Of a stretch of DNA of 23,978 nt, positions 1-8,958 are shown in pieces. Every line of letters begins with the position of its first letter. The first letter of the stretch is position 1. Location of the stretch: assembly GCA_000969725.1 (NCBI GenBank), contig JXSR01S008743.1; one strand, 5' to 3'. Source of the DNA: Ophiothrix spiculata (taxonomy: Eukaryota; Echinodermata; Ophiuroidea; Amphilepidida; Ophiotrichidae). The translations under genes and the position numbers were made by a program. The notes under the pieces are model-generated. The model saw only the letters and a list, made by a program, of their open reading frames with translations, was not told the DNA's origin and ran no database searches.

Positions 1-128
1 ATTACATCCTAATAGTCTAATAAATCACTTCATCTGTAAACATGTTGTTCCATATGCTGCAACCCATAATTTCGTAAAAAAGGAAATGTTAAGGTAAATT
101 TTTGGGGAACATAAAGGATTTGTAAACA
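1..128 (+). repeat. Direct duplication, copy 1 (partner 1503-1630)
   Basis: Aligned without gaps to 1503-1630 at a constant offset of 1502, with two mismatches by eye (about 98% identity). In the partner copy this stretch starts about 95 bases after a TSP3 exon. A further TSP3 exon is therefore predicted just left of the window. The match breaks off at 128/1630. Confidence 0.9.
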
Positions 129-551
129 TACCTTGTCGCTCTGCTATAATTTATATATTAAATCTTCCACTTGTTACTTTCCGTGTCGTCTTGCTACTAA
201 AATTATTGCCTGAGGTAACAAAATTGAATTTTTTTTAAAATAAATCATCTCTTTAGAGTGATGGGTACAGTGCAGATAAATATATAACCTTGAACATGTT
301 CTACAAAGTCAAATGAAAATTGCCAAACTCTAACTCGTGTTTGTCAATTTTACTCTATTATACAACTTTGTCTTGTAAGGCACTATGTTCGTTTACTTGT
401 AGGGCACCATGTAAGAGGAAAAATCCTGCGTTTATTATAGACTATTGAAGATCAGTTAAATGATAGACTGAATTGATCAACTATGACTGCAATGAAGAAG
501 ATGCAATATCTTATTGATATTGTTACATGATATTTATGTTTCAAATTACAG
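1..551. other. Intron (3' part), with copy 1 of a direct duplication
   Basis: Non-coding, AT-rich sequence upstream of the first visible exon. Its first 128 bases recur almost exactly at 1503-1630. It ends in a normal acceptor (CAAATTACAG). Nothing coding was recognised in it. Confidence 0.7.
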
Positions 552-620
552 ATAACTGTGAAAAAATTGCCAATGAAGATCAAAGTGACATTGATAATGA
601 CAACATTGGAGATGCTTGCG
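552..620 (+). CDS. TSP3 repeat exon 1
   Basis: A 69-nt exon, phase 1 at both ends, between acceptor TTACAG and donor GTATGT. It encodes one complete thrombospondin type-3 repeat. It opens with Asp-Asn-Cys (the Asp codon is split over the upstream intron) and has the acidic core SDIDNDNIGDAC. TSP3 repeats are 23-residue Ca2+-binding units with alternating Asp/Asn ligands and two Cys; both Cys and the D-x-D-x-D/N ladder are present. The Pro that often follows the first Cys is absent. One whole repeat per exon makes the unit easy to duplicate. Confidence 0.88.
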
Positions 621-1339
621 GTATGTTTTGTACAGTATATTGAAGAAAAAACATGACAACCCCATAATACTTTACTTCAATATATTTTTTATTTTTTATT
701 TGTATCTCATGATCTAATGAATCGTTCGAGCAATTGCTCAAGGTAAGACATTTTAAGTAAATTTGTATTACAGTAGAAGTTTGTGGTTTCGGAAGGAAAT
801 ACAATTATATTGGCCTATTAAATGAAATCATATAATATTTTAAATAGTTGAAACGTTTAGGAAAATTTTAATTAGATTGATTTTGTTATAGATATTCAAC
901 AGCAAAGCATACAAAACACACAAAACATGTCGTGACTCCATCAAACACGACCAGGTAGCAAGTGCTGAACACCAGCTTCTGTCCACCACATCTAAGAGCT
1001 TTGACACCTTAGTCCTATGTGGTTGGTAGATTCCCTTATACTATGCTCTTAAGATACTCAATCTTCACTGACAGAAGCTAGTTAGTTTTTATTTATTCTT
1101 GTTACATTAATCGTTCACTTCAGCACCTTATATAAAATGAAAGTTAGTGAAAAAATCACCACTTTCTTCTTCTACCATCGTGTTTATTGTGTCGGATAGG
1201 ATATAGCGAGTGGTTCTATAGGTCTCCGGTCAGAATTAAAAGTATCTTAGTTTTGTTTTCAAATTAATTCAGTTTTCATAGTTATTTAAGTGTTGCAAAT
1301 AATCACAAAATATTACGTCAATATAATCATTTGTTGCAG
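621..1339. other. Intron, no other feature seen
   Basis: A 719-nt AT-rich intron between two TSP3 exons. A 10-bp inverted pair AGCTTCTGTC (974-983) / GACAGAAGCT (1070-1079) was noticed and judged probably chance. The short open frames in it have no recognisable protein. Confidence 0.6.
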
Positions 1340-1408
1340 ATAATTGCATATTGATTTACAACCCAGCTCAGAGAGATACCGATAGAAACGGTGTTGGAGA
1401 TGCATGTG
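1340..1408 (+). CDS. TSP3 repeat exon 2
   Basis: A 69-nt, phase 1-1 exon between TTGCAG and GTAAGA, the same length and frame as the exon at 552. It encodes Asp-Asn-Cys, then YNPAQRDTDRNGVGDAC. The Asn-Pro after the first Cys and the D-T-D-R-N-G-V-G-D calcium-ligand run are closer to the TSP3 consensus than in the previous repeat. The intron after it holds copy 2 of the 128-bp duplication, so this exon probably belongs to a recently duplicated block. Confidence 0.88.
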
Positions 1409-1502
1409 GTAAGAGCACAAAAAAAAAAAATCGGGCTACAATGATCTTTTATCCTTATATTCTCATTCGCAATGACAATGGAATAGACAAATTTTTGCAA
1501 AT

Positions 1503-1630
1503 ATTACATCCTAATAGTCTAATAAATTACTTCATCTGTAAACATGTTGTTCCATATGCTGCAACCCATAATTTCGTAAAAAAGGAAATGTTAAGGTGAA
1601 TTTTTGGGGAACATAAAGGATTTGTAAACA
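1503..1630 (+). repeat. Direct duplication, copy 2 (partner 1-128)
   Basis: See 1-128. After 1630 the two copies diverge. A weak match (ATTGTACAACTTTGTTGTAA near 1639 against ATTATACAACTTTGTCTTGTAA near 357) could mean that the homology resumes after a deletion of roughly 220 bp in this copy. Confidence 0.9.
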
Positions 1631-1748
1631 CAGATGATAATTGTACAACTTTGTTGTAAAGCGGGTGAATAATTCCCAAAGCTAATTTTAACATTCCAAC
1701 CATTGAGATATCTAATGAGCACTGTTCTTTTTTTTCATTTCTCAACAG

Positions 1749-1760
1749 ATACGAAAACAG
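1749..1760 (+). CDS. 12-nt microexon encoding D-T-K-T
   Basis: ATACGAAAACAG lies between a strong acceptor (a T-rich tract ending CTCAACAG) and the near-perfect donor GTAAGTATTTC. It is phase 1 at both ends and adds four residues, Asp-Thr-Lys-Thr, between the last TSP3 repeat and the first HYR domain. A second exon of identical length, phase, position in the domain order and downstream context occurs at 12975-12986. That is the main support. Skipping it would not change the frame. Without transcript data a chance AG...GT pair cannot be fully excluded. Confidence 0.6.
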
Positions 1761-2120
1761 GTAAGTATTTCATATTGTTTTACTATAGAATCCATCCTGG
1801 TTGCCAATCAATTAAGGAGCTGAATGCAAATGGGTCATGTCTTAAAACTAGATATCATCAACATTTGAAACACACTAGCTATCATGGTCAAGAAAAGTGA
1901 TAAAGCCAATATATAAATTATCTTTGTCTGTGAGGCAAGTCCATATCCCAGGTCCATACGATTATAAACCAGCCGGAATAGGTATGACTCAGCACAACTT
2001 GGAGATGTTATGTGTATCTTCATGAGCATTAAGCATTGACAAAAATACAAATAATGTAATGTAGAATAACTTGAATGCTAACTTTTTAAACTACACTTGT
2101 GTATCTTTATCTTTATGTAG
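1761..2120. other. Intron, no other feature seen
   Basis: A 360-nt intron between the microexon and HYR1, ending in TTTATGTAG. No repeat or coding relic recognised. Confidence 0.6.
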
Positions 2121-2339
2121 ATATCCAGCCTCCCACCATAACATGCCCAGGTGATATCTCCAGTCGCAGCAATCCAGTCTCTTTCGTTGCGACTGCGGTC
2201 GATGCATCTGACCCGTCTCCTGTCGTATCATGTACTCCTTCTTCGCCATTCAGATTCAACCAAGGAGTGAACCCAGTAACATGCACTGCTAGAGATGCTG
2301 CAGGCAACGGAGATATGTGCACATTTCGTGTTACTTTAG
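2121..2339 (+). CDS. HYR domain exon 1
   Basis: A 219-nt, phase 1-1 exon encoding one full hyalin-repeat domain of 73 residues. It opens with split Asp, then IQPPTITCPGDI, passes VVSCTPSSPF, and closes with VTCTARDAAGNGDMCTF followed by RVTL. All four HYR Cys and the A-G-N turn are present. HYR domains adopt an immunoglobulin-like fold and occur in extracellular adhesion proteins such as sea urchin hyalin. The 5' two thirds of this exon are almost identical in DNA to HYR4 at 16439, although the flanking introns are not alike. A small TIR element starts 19 bases after the donor. Confidence 0.93.
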
Positions 2340-2358
2340 GTATGGCAAGATTATGTAA

Positions 2359-2619
2359 TATGTGATGGCTCACCCCGAAAGGGGGGGGGGGGCTTTGCAG
2401 ATGATATCAATTTTGATTTTATCATTTCATCTGTTGCAGCATTTTTAAGCTTCAAGATGACACCTTACTTGTTGAAATTGATCAAGGCAATCAAATTTTA
2501 CAACAGAAAATCTGTTGAAATTTTTTATTATTTTCTTTATTTTTTGCTGCCTATTTTCGCCATTTTCTCGAAAAGTGTTCTGTCGTTAAGTCCCCCTTTT
2601 TGGGGTGAGTCATCACATA
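2359..2619. mobile_element. TIR/MITE-like element in the intron after HYR1
   Basis: The inverted ends are TATGTGATGGCTCACCCC at 2359-2376 and, on the other strand, TATGTGATGACTCACCCC from 2619 inward, both followed by an A-rich G-run (GAAAGGGGG / AAAAAGGGGG). The interior is AT-rich with no transposase. A run of 12 G at 2381-2392 lies inside the left end. The target duplication is unclear because the right flank is (AT)n. Probably a small non-autonomous DNA transposon. Confidence 0.6.
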
Positions 2620-3170
2620 TATATATCAAATTCTCATACTGCAGGAACAATTTCGGTAAATAGTATAGCTAGCTATCATTACTCAAGAATGCTGAAATGA
2701 CCAATTAAGATAAATAAAAAGGCAATTTTGATTTGCTAAATTGGTAATAATGCTTGTAAACTGTTCTGATAATAGGTTGTTTTAATGGTAAAACAAAAGA
2801 GAAAAATGTAATTCAATTTTGACATTTTAATTATATTTTTGAAAAAATATTAGTAATGTGATTAATACTCCGGTATAAGTATACTTTAGAATACTCTCAA
2901 TATGAAAAAAGATCTGCATGCACTATATTTTCTATATAAATATTACTTAAAACATTAATCTTAAATCATGAGACATGCATTTACATAACCAAGGAAGGTA
3001 TGTCGTCTATGGGCAAATGTAGGCAGTAATATACGAGACCGATATGAGACTGTTGAAATACTGTACAATCTTGCTACAGAATTTAGAATCTTACGCACAT
3101 CAAAGAAACTTAGACAGCATACAGTATTTTGTGACTTATTTTCCTCTCGGTATATCGATACCATTCCCAG
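2620..3170. other. Intron remainder, no other feature seen
   Basis: AT-rich intron between the TIR element and HYR2, ending in the acceptor CCATTCCCAG. No coding relic recognised. Confidence 0.5.
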
Positions 3171-3392
3171 ACACCATATCTCCAGATATCACCTGCCCCA
3201 GCAATATGTACGTAACCAGTTCACAGATCAGCCTACCCAATCCACCAGCTACTGATAACGTGGACACATTGCCGACTGTTTCCTGCGACCCATCCTTTCC
3301 ATTGAGCCTCAGTCAGACGGTCACCACGATCAGATGTACAGCAACTGACGACTTGGGAAATTCAGATACATGCTCATTTACTGTAACCTTGG
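3171..3392 (+). CDS. HYR domain exon 2
   Basis: A 222-nt phase 1-1 exon of 74 residues: split Asp, TISPDITCPSNM, then PPATDNVDTLPTVSCDP, then IRCTATDDLGNSDTCSF and TVTL. It keeps all four Cys and the T-D-D-x-G-N turn. The Pro/Trp usually found before the P-x-A-T-D segment is replaced by a Ser/Leu-rich stretch. The donor reads GG|GTTCGT, weaker than the GTAAGT/GTATGT donors of its neighbours. Acceptor and frame fit both flanking modules. Confidence 0.92.
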
Positions 3393-4116
3393 GTTCGTAT
3401 CTATTTATCATATTTATTTATCATGTTTATTTATCTGTATATTTATTTTATTTATTGTTAATCTTACTAGTAGTTTCTTGTGACTGCTAATTGCTGAATA
3501 AATCTTGATCATACAAATTATTTATTTTACTTAACAGTGCTGCGGAATAACCGTGATAGCACGGTGACATTGAAGCCACCATTTCCCCCCGTGATGAAGA
3601 ATGCTCTGCGGGAGCAGTAGAGCTTATGTGTGTTTTTACACCAAAACATAAAAGTTATCATCTTAAACAGTCTGCTCTCAAGTCGTCTTCTACCTCAAGA
3701 CCACTTTCAACACATTTTAAATGTTCTCAATTAGTTAGAGATCTTCGTTAGCTTTTGCATGAGAAAGTCTTGAGATTCTTTATGCATAAAGTTCATAATG
3801 TTTCCAAAGAAACACACATTATTAATTATTCTTTAAAATATAAACCTGAATGAACTTATTATTATTAGTTTCGCAACCGTGAATATTACCATTGACTGGG
3901 TCACAAAAATGGCCAACAATTGCAATTATCTATGTTACAATTGATTGGATGAATGGTTTAAAAAACTCACTTGGAACAATTGAAATATATGCATACGTCT
4001 GGAATCATCATTTTTTGCAGGTAAAAAGAAATGGCTCATGGTGTTCGTTGACTAGCTACCTCTCTTTCTTCCTATTATTATCTTTTATGCTGTTATTGTT
4101 TAATTTTCCTTTACAG
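3393..4116. other. Intron; possible short alternative terminal exon only
   Basis: A 724-nt intron. The first 90 nt are a TTTAT-rich low-complexity run. From 3538 to 3620 a locally GC-richer stretch behind an acceptor-like site stays open in the spliced frame for 27 codons and then stops (treated as a finding, not a call). The rest is AT-rich and unremarkable. Confidence 0.5.
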
Positions 4117-4338
4117 ACGCCACAGATCCTACCATACAGTGCTCAGACTTCATCTCATCTTCCGCAGTCGCAATTCCATCTCCTACAGTATCTGATAATG
4201 TAGACTCATCCCCGACCGTCTCGTGCACGCCAGCAATAGGAACCGTGGTTTCTGCTGCTTCTACGCAAGTCGCATGTACGGTAACAGACAGCGCAGGAAA
4301 TTCAGACTCGTGCACGTACAACCTTTTTGTTGAAACTG
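4117..4338 (+). CDS. HYR domain exon 3
   Basis: A 222-nt phase 1-1 exon, 74 residues, between TTTACAG and GTATGT. It opens with split Asp then ATDPTIQCSDFISSS, continues PTVSDNVDSSPTVSCTP, and ends VACTVTDSAGNSDSCTY and NLFVET. Four Cys and the D-S-A-G-N turn are intact. The last strand (NLFVET) departs from the usual F-x-V-T-L. It is the last HYR of the first cluster and is followed directly by the SEA module, so the altered end may reflect a boundary between domain types. Confidence 0.92.
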
Positions 4339-5436
4339 GTATGTGTTCTTAAACTTGTTCAAACTCATGACACGGGTTCTTGCACAGATGTGGAATGATA
4401 ATTATTGGTCCTGGATAGCAGAACCAAAAAACAAAACAAAAAAACCCTTATGTTATCTATATACTAGTATGTGGTATCCTCCCATGGCAAAGAACAAAGT
4501 CCATCTGATCTGCATCTGCTATAACCAGGTGCCCAAGACCTACAAGTACATGAACATGCAGCTATACTCCCACAGAGTCAAGCAAAATAAAACAGTATTC
4601 CTATTGAGAAAAGTTACGCTCAGCAAATATATAATGATAAAACTATAGGAAACTTCATAGATGACCATCTTCTCCTCGTTGTCACCGTTATCTACTTCAA
4701 GAAAGCCTTTGATTCCATGTTCTCAGTTCTTACGGTGACGGAATTTCAAAACCAATACCCTGTGCTACCCGTGCTATGAGTGTGCGCTATACGTGAAAAT
4801 GTTAACATTGTAGATTCAATATCATTTAAAACATATCTGACCCATTTGATGCCTAACACCAGTCTCAGTCGTCTAACTAAAGCCTTATGTTATGTCATAT
4901 ACATCTCTTTCCAGACGACAGTTTGAATTTTTCAGATGATAGCACGTTGCTTTTATTCTCAATCCAAGAGGCATCAGTTTCAGAGCACGTCAAAATTTAA
5001 AATAACAATGGGAAAGTCACGCCTTTGGCAAAAATGGCCACCAATTCAATATGTTATTATAAAAGTTCCAAATATCGAATTTTCATCGGTTGTGCTGGAA
5101 TATGTTAATTTTAAGATGTTTTGTAAGTTCAAGATTTTTCATCAAAATGACCGCAAATGATAAGAGAAATAGCTACAAATTAACCAATACGTCATGAAAT
5201 AAACCATTGCACTGATAAAGATATATGCAAAACAATGTGATTCGATAGTTTAACAATTTCAGTGAAGGTACCATAATGTGTTACATATTAAATGAGACTC
5301 GTAAAAATAGTGGTACCCGGATAAATTTACCAAATGTCATTGAAATAACGCAATATTCGATGGGCTCATAACTAAATTTCAACCACATTGTTTTGCAGAT
5401 TGAAGTTTCACCGTTGTTCTTAAAATTCTTTTCCAG
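4339..5436. other. Intron between HYR3 and the SEA module
   Basis: A 1098-nt intron. It contains a decayed reverse-transcriptase fragment (4650-4793) and is otherwise AT-rich. A good acceptor-like site at 4914 is followed by 28 open codons, but no donor continues the gene's frame. Confidence 0.6.
4650..4793 (+). pseudogene. Non-LTR retrotransposon reverse transcriptase remnant
   Basis: The + strand reads LLLVVTVIYFKKAFDSM around 4666-4719. This matches the reverse-transcriptase motif A region (canonical F-x-D-F-x-K-A-F-D-S). After a frame change it continues as SSYGDGISKPI and AMSVRYT, as in the segment after motif A. The first catalytic Asp is replaced (Y-F-K-K) and no longer frame survives, so it is a dead fragment. 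The clade cannot be assigned from this length. Confidence 0.55.
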
Positions 5437-5546
5437 ATGTTGTTTCTACAGATGCTAGTTTAAGTCTGGATGCAGAATACATTCCTGCCTATGATGTTAA
5501 AACATCAACTGAATACACAAAATTTGCATCGGATTTTGAGAAACAG
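5437..5546 (+). CDS. SEA domain exon a (N-terminal part)
   Basis: A 110-nt exon entering in phase 1 and leaving in phase 0. It encodes a linker (DVVSTDASLSLDAEYIPAY) and then the first SEA helix region, TEYTKFASDFEKQ. Acceptor TTTTCCAG and donor GTAATC are good. SEA domains are about 100-residue extracellular modules near the membrane in mucins and related glycoproteins, and many self-cleave during folding. The change from the phase-1 rule fits a domain spread over several exons. It was identified by continuity with the next two exons rather than by this piece alone. Confidence 0.72.
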
Positions 5547-5554
5547 GTAATCCA

Positions 5555-5580
5555 CTATCTATATATCTATCTATCTATAT
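5555..5580. repeat. TATC/TA microsatellite at a retrotransposon 3' end
   Basis: A CTAT/TATC-type run abutting the 3' end of the reverse-strand retrotransposon fragment. Short tandem tails of this kind are common at the 3' ends of several non-LTR retrotransposon clades. It begins only eight bases after the splice donor. Confidence 0.7.
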
Positions 5581-6010
5581 AGGACGTTGGCTCCTCGATC
5601 AAATTCAGACCATCTATTCCTATCTTGCGCTTCAATATATGCCTTGTGGAAGGTGGTGCCAACAATGATGTCATCTTCCCATCTCTTCCTTGGTCTTCCC
5701 TGTCTGTTTGTGCCAGTGACAGTTTTCATAAGAATTCGTTTGGGTAGGCGGATGTTGTTCATTCTACACAAGTGACCAAACCATGTCAGCTGCGAGACAG
5801 TGAGCTAGGATCCTTTTTGGTTGAAAGTGGCAGGAGGAGATTCTTGACAGAACTTCTTCATTTTGGATCTTTTCCTTCCAGCTGATATTAAGGATTTTTC
5901 TGTAGCATCGCATCTCAAATGCTTCCAACTTCTTCATGTCATTCTTTTTGATGGTACAGATTTCAGAGCCATACAGCCATATATAAAATCCACTAGTATT
6001 ATGCAATCAT
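5575..6010 (-). pseudogene. Non-LTR retrotransposon C-terminal fragment
   Basis: Reverse-strand frames read LYGSEICTIKKNDMKKLEAF then EMRCYRKILNISWKE and NEEVLSRI. After a frameshift near 5800 they read LTWFGHLCRMNNIRLPKR and then GRPRKRWEDDI. This order (YGSE.W, KLEAFE.RC.R..L, I.W, GH..RM, RLPK, GRPR..W.DD) is the typical carboxy end of many animal non-LTR retrotransposon polyproteins. The catalytic part is missing and the frame is broken, so it is a 5'-truncated dead copy. Its 3' end faces the upstream exon. Confidence 0.8.
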
Positions 6011-6476
6011 TATTTCCTTTTGTCTTTCGTATAATATTATGGGAGTAGTTCCATTTGGACAGATATGTAATTACACAACAAAAATACGATCATGTTATAA
6101 AATAGCCTTAGTACTACATACAGTTTTCTAATTAATATCATATGATTTCAATTATCTCTTCAGACAATTCAACAAAGCCATGATAGCTCTTTTGTATTAT
6201 CAATTTATTAACATGTAAAAGCAGAAACAAACAATTCAAAACTGTTTTATTAATATTTCAAAAACGGTATTTGATATGTAAATTAGTTGTTGTATGAGCT
6301 TACATGCGTTTTAGTAGTATAGGGGATTTTAAAGAATGACCCACATCCGGATCAAAGGTGAAAGGTCACCAGCCATATTTGGGAAAAAAAACCCACCATT
6401 ATATGGGTCATGCGGTATTTGATATGTAAATGCAACAACTATTGCATGTTATACTACTCGTTTTTTCTATATTTAG

Positions 6477-6535
6477 ACCGAAGAACTGCTATTGCAGAAT
6501 GGCGTATCAGCTGATGTACAGGTCACAGATGTAAG
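6477..6535 (+). CDS. SEA domain exon b
   Basis: A 59-nt exon, phase 0 to phase 2, encoding TEELLLQNGVSADVQVTDV with a split Arg completed in the next exon. It is bounded by ATATTTAG and GTAATT. The sequence fits the helix-turn-strand that leads to the SEA cleavage site, where the strand before the turn commonly reads V-x-V-x-x-V/F-R. The phases fit exons a and c exactly, which is the strongest support for so short an exon. Confidence 0.72.
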
Positions 6536-7001
6536 GTAATTCATATCATTATCATCTAACTTAATGTAGGAGTAAGTGCGCCATATAGGACCTATAAAAT
6601 AGGACGTAGCAAGAGTTTGTGTGAATATCAATTCATGGAAGATTTAATCAATTTAAAGTACGCTGAAGCACTCAGGTCCAATAAGGTATGATACGAAATA
6701 TATCCGGTCGCCATTTTTCCACATATGATCATCATTCTTGAAAAACTCTCAAATACACGACATTCCATTCAAAAATTTCGTATTTGCAACCCCAAATAAC
6801 CAAATACACACAAAAACGCCCAAAATACTTCATTTTCCTCAAATATGCAAATTAGACCACACCCACCTCATCAATATTCATCATTATGCAAATTACTCCC
6901 ACTTGCCTCATTAATATTCAACCTCTTACATCCTCCCCCTTACTACTAAAACCCTTTTACAATCAAAGCAATCAAATTTTTTTTTTTCAAACTGAAAACA
7001 G
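6536..7001. other. Intron; a short ATGCAAATTA-bearing duplication
   Basis: A 466-nt intron. At about 6845-6925 an imperfect two-copy repeat carries ATGCAAATTA followed by CC-rich sequence and TCATYAATATTCA. A long T-run precedes the acceptor. No coding relic recognised. Confidence 0.5.
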
Positions 7002-7168
7002 ACCTGGGAGTGTCGTCGTCATATTTATCATACTTGTACGTGTGACATCAATATCGACCGCAGAAATGGAGGAAATTCTTGTTAATCAAACGACAACAAT
7101 CAACTTAATCTTTACTGATGCTAATGCTATAGGTGGTATGACTCTGATAGGTGTGTCTGTTAGTCAGT
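7002..7168 (+). CDS. SEA domain exon c with GSVVV motif
   Basis: A 167-nt exon, phase 2 to phase 1. With the split Arg it starts RPGSVVVIFIILV, the classic SEA autoproteolysis site (cleavage between Gly and Ser in GSVVV, as known for MUC1), followed by a hydrophobic strand. It continues STAEMEEILVNQTTTINLIF and ends GGMTLIGVSVSQ. That last strand has the same pattern as the final strand of MUC1-type SEA domains. NQT is a potential N-glycosylation site. The donor is CAGT|GTAAGT. The domain looks complete, at about 100 residues over three exons. Confidence 0.75.
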
Positions 7169-7936
7169 GTAAGTACTCCTACTTTCTTTACGCATTGTCT
7201 AGTCTTTGTAAGTACTCAATAATTCTTAAGGCTTTTTCTGGTCTTTGCGGGAATTTCAAAGCTCTCACAATGAACTTATCAAGTCATCCCTCTGCATGTA
7301 ATTATTTTACCATGGAAAGACACAGGTAAAACTCATCAACATTTTTCATGTGAGCAAGTTGATGGTTGCAGTTAAGGATGAAAGCCATGGCTCACACAAA
7401 ACTATTCACCCATTTGTCCATGTACCAAATCACCGATATATTGCTCATGGGCAATATGTGAAAAAGAAAAAATTCTCGCCACAGCAAACAGTGTGATTGA
7501 AAGTCGATTCTTTATATTTGGAACGCCGGTGTTGTGATATTGCAAGCAGGGCTTGACAAAGAAAAAGATGAATTAGTGTTGTTTAGGTTATCAAAAACAG
7601 CCATTTTCAAGAAATAGGTTATTTTTTCATTCCCTAAGTGTGAAAACGGTATCAATAAAATTGCCACTTAGGGTGTGAAAAGAGGGAAATATATATGTTG
7701 GCTCCAGAAAGACTGCCTCCTCCCCCGCAGTTTGGAATACTACTTTTTTTAAAAAAAGTTTTATCCTTTACTCATTTAGTGATTGATGTAAATTTAATCC
7801 ATATTTCAAATAAGTCAGTTACTGAACATGCTGAATAGAAGCTTTGTGTAGCGTAGGTTTCTTTTTTATGATCTGTATTAGACGTTACATTGGCATCTTA
7901 CTTTAATTCTATTTGATAAATAAATATACTCTATGA

Positions 7937-8500
7937 CAGTGGTGGGCAACCTACAGCCCGCGGGCCACATGCGGCCCGCGTGATCTTTTTGTGCGGCCCG
8001 CCAACTTGCTCCCAGAGAAAAATAATAATCTGTAATTTTTGAAAATGGTAGCACCAAATACAATTGTCATTGTGTGTGGAATGAACTTGTCATCTCAGAA
8101 ATCTAGTATTCATTAAAATATGAACCAATAATATAAACATTATAAAAATGTCGTACTAGTCCGGGGTACTAGTGTGCCTCCTGGAGATAAACTGTAGGGA
8201 CATCCAGAGTAACATATTACAGAAAAACATGCCATTCGGTGCGTTTTTCAAGAAAATTAGACTTTTGGGGTTCAGACTTTTTGTGATATGTTATTGTGGT
8301 TGAAGATGATATCGGTACTCATATCATATAGGTCTCAATGTTCTCTCTCTCTCTCTCTCAGATCTTCTTGGCTAAATTCGTAGTTTTACCGTACCCATAG
8401 TGAAAATTATATATAAATATTCTAGTATTTTGGGTTCGGCCCGCGAAAAATATCACAACTCATTTTTGGCCCGCGGTAGTGAAAAGGTTGCCCACCAGTG
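7937..8500. mobile_element. Non-autonomous hAT-type element, 564 bp, with intact 8-bp target duplication
   Basis: The left end reads CAGTGGTGGGCAACCTACAG and the right end, reverse complemented, CACTGGTGGGCAACCTTTTC. The first 16 positions differ at one base. Both ends continue into GGCCCGC/GCGGGCC-rich subterminal sequence. Perfect 8-bp direct repeats CTCTATGA flank it at 7929-7936 and 8501-8508. Eight-bp duplications and CAGTGGTGGGCAACC-like ends are typical of hAT transposons. No transposase frame lies inside, so it was probably moved by an autonomous relative. Confidence 0.92.
8342..8359. repeat. (TC)9 microsatellite
   Basis: A pure TC dinucleotide run inside the hAT-type element. Confidence 0.95.
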
Positions 8501-8958
8501 CTCTATGAGCAGAGATGACCATCATTTATTTTTAGTTTTACTGATAAAAATGCATGTTCCTTTAATCACTATTTTTACTCTATGTACTGACAGGTTATTT
8601 ATTATCCTGAACTATGATAATTGATTGATTGGTAAGGGAAAGGAAACAGAGACAACAAAGAGTTCTCAATTGTGATGCCTTCCTAAGTTTTACATTAAAA
8701 CACCGGGAATAAACATAACAATAGGGTTAATAAGCAATAAAACCCCATAGCAATAAGAGCTCGGCGCACCACCATTAAGGATGTTAAACCTGTCAAGATT
8801 TCCTTCTTCAGTCTTTCTATATAGTTGATCTTTATTGTAATGAATTTTAAGTACAAGTGTACCTTCCCAGGTTGTACCTGCTGCTTTTGCCTGGTAATCA
8901 TAATATTTCAGTGCGACATCGTTTCAGCAATATTTCACTGTCTTCGTTTCTTTCACAG

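Larger units (their letters stand above)
5547..6476. other. Intron inside the SEA domain
   Basis: It contains a TATC microsatellite, a reverse-strand retrotransposon 3' end (5575-6010), and a 19-bp direct repeat CGGTATTTGATATGTAAAT at 6265-6283 and 6413-6431. Just before the second copy lies a small imperfect hairpin with ATGACCCACAT / ATATGGGTCAT ends. Confidence 0.6.
7169..8958. other. Large intron carrying a hAT-like element
   Basis: A 1790-nt intron. Apart from the TIR element at 7937-8500 and the (TC)n run inside it, no coding relic was recognised in 7169-7936 or 8509-8958. Confidence 0.6.

Noticed and set aside
4915..5000. Open stretch after a good acceptor (CATCTCTTTCCAG) reading D-D-S-L-N-F-S-D-D-S, then a stop
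   Set aside because: Only 28 codons, no usable donor in the right phase, no domain. Open runs of this length are common by chance.
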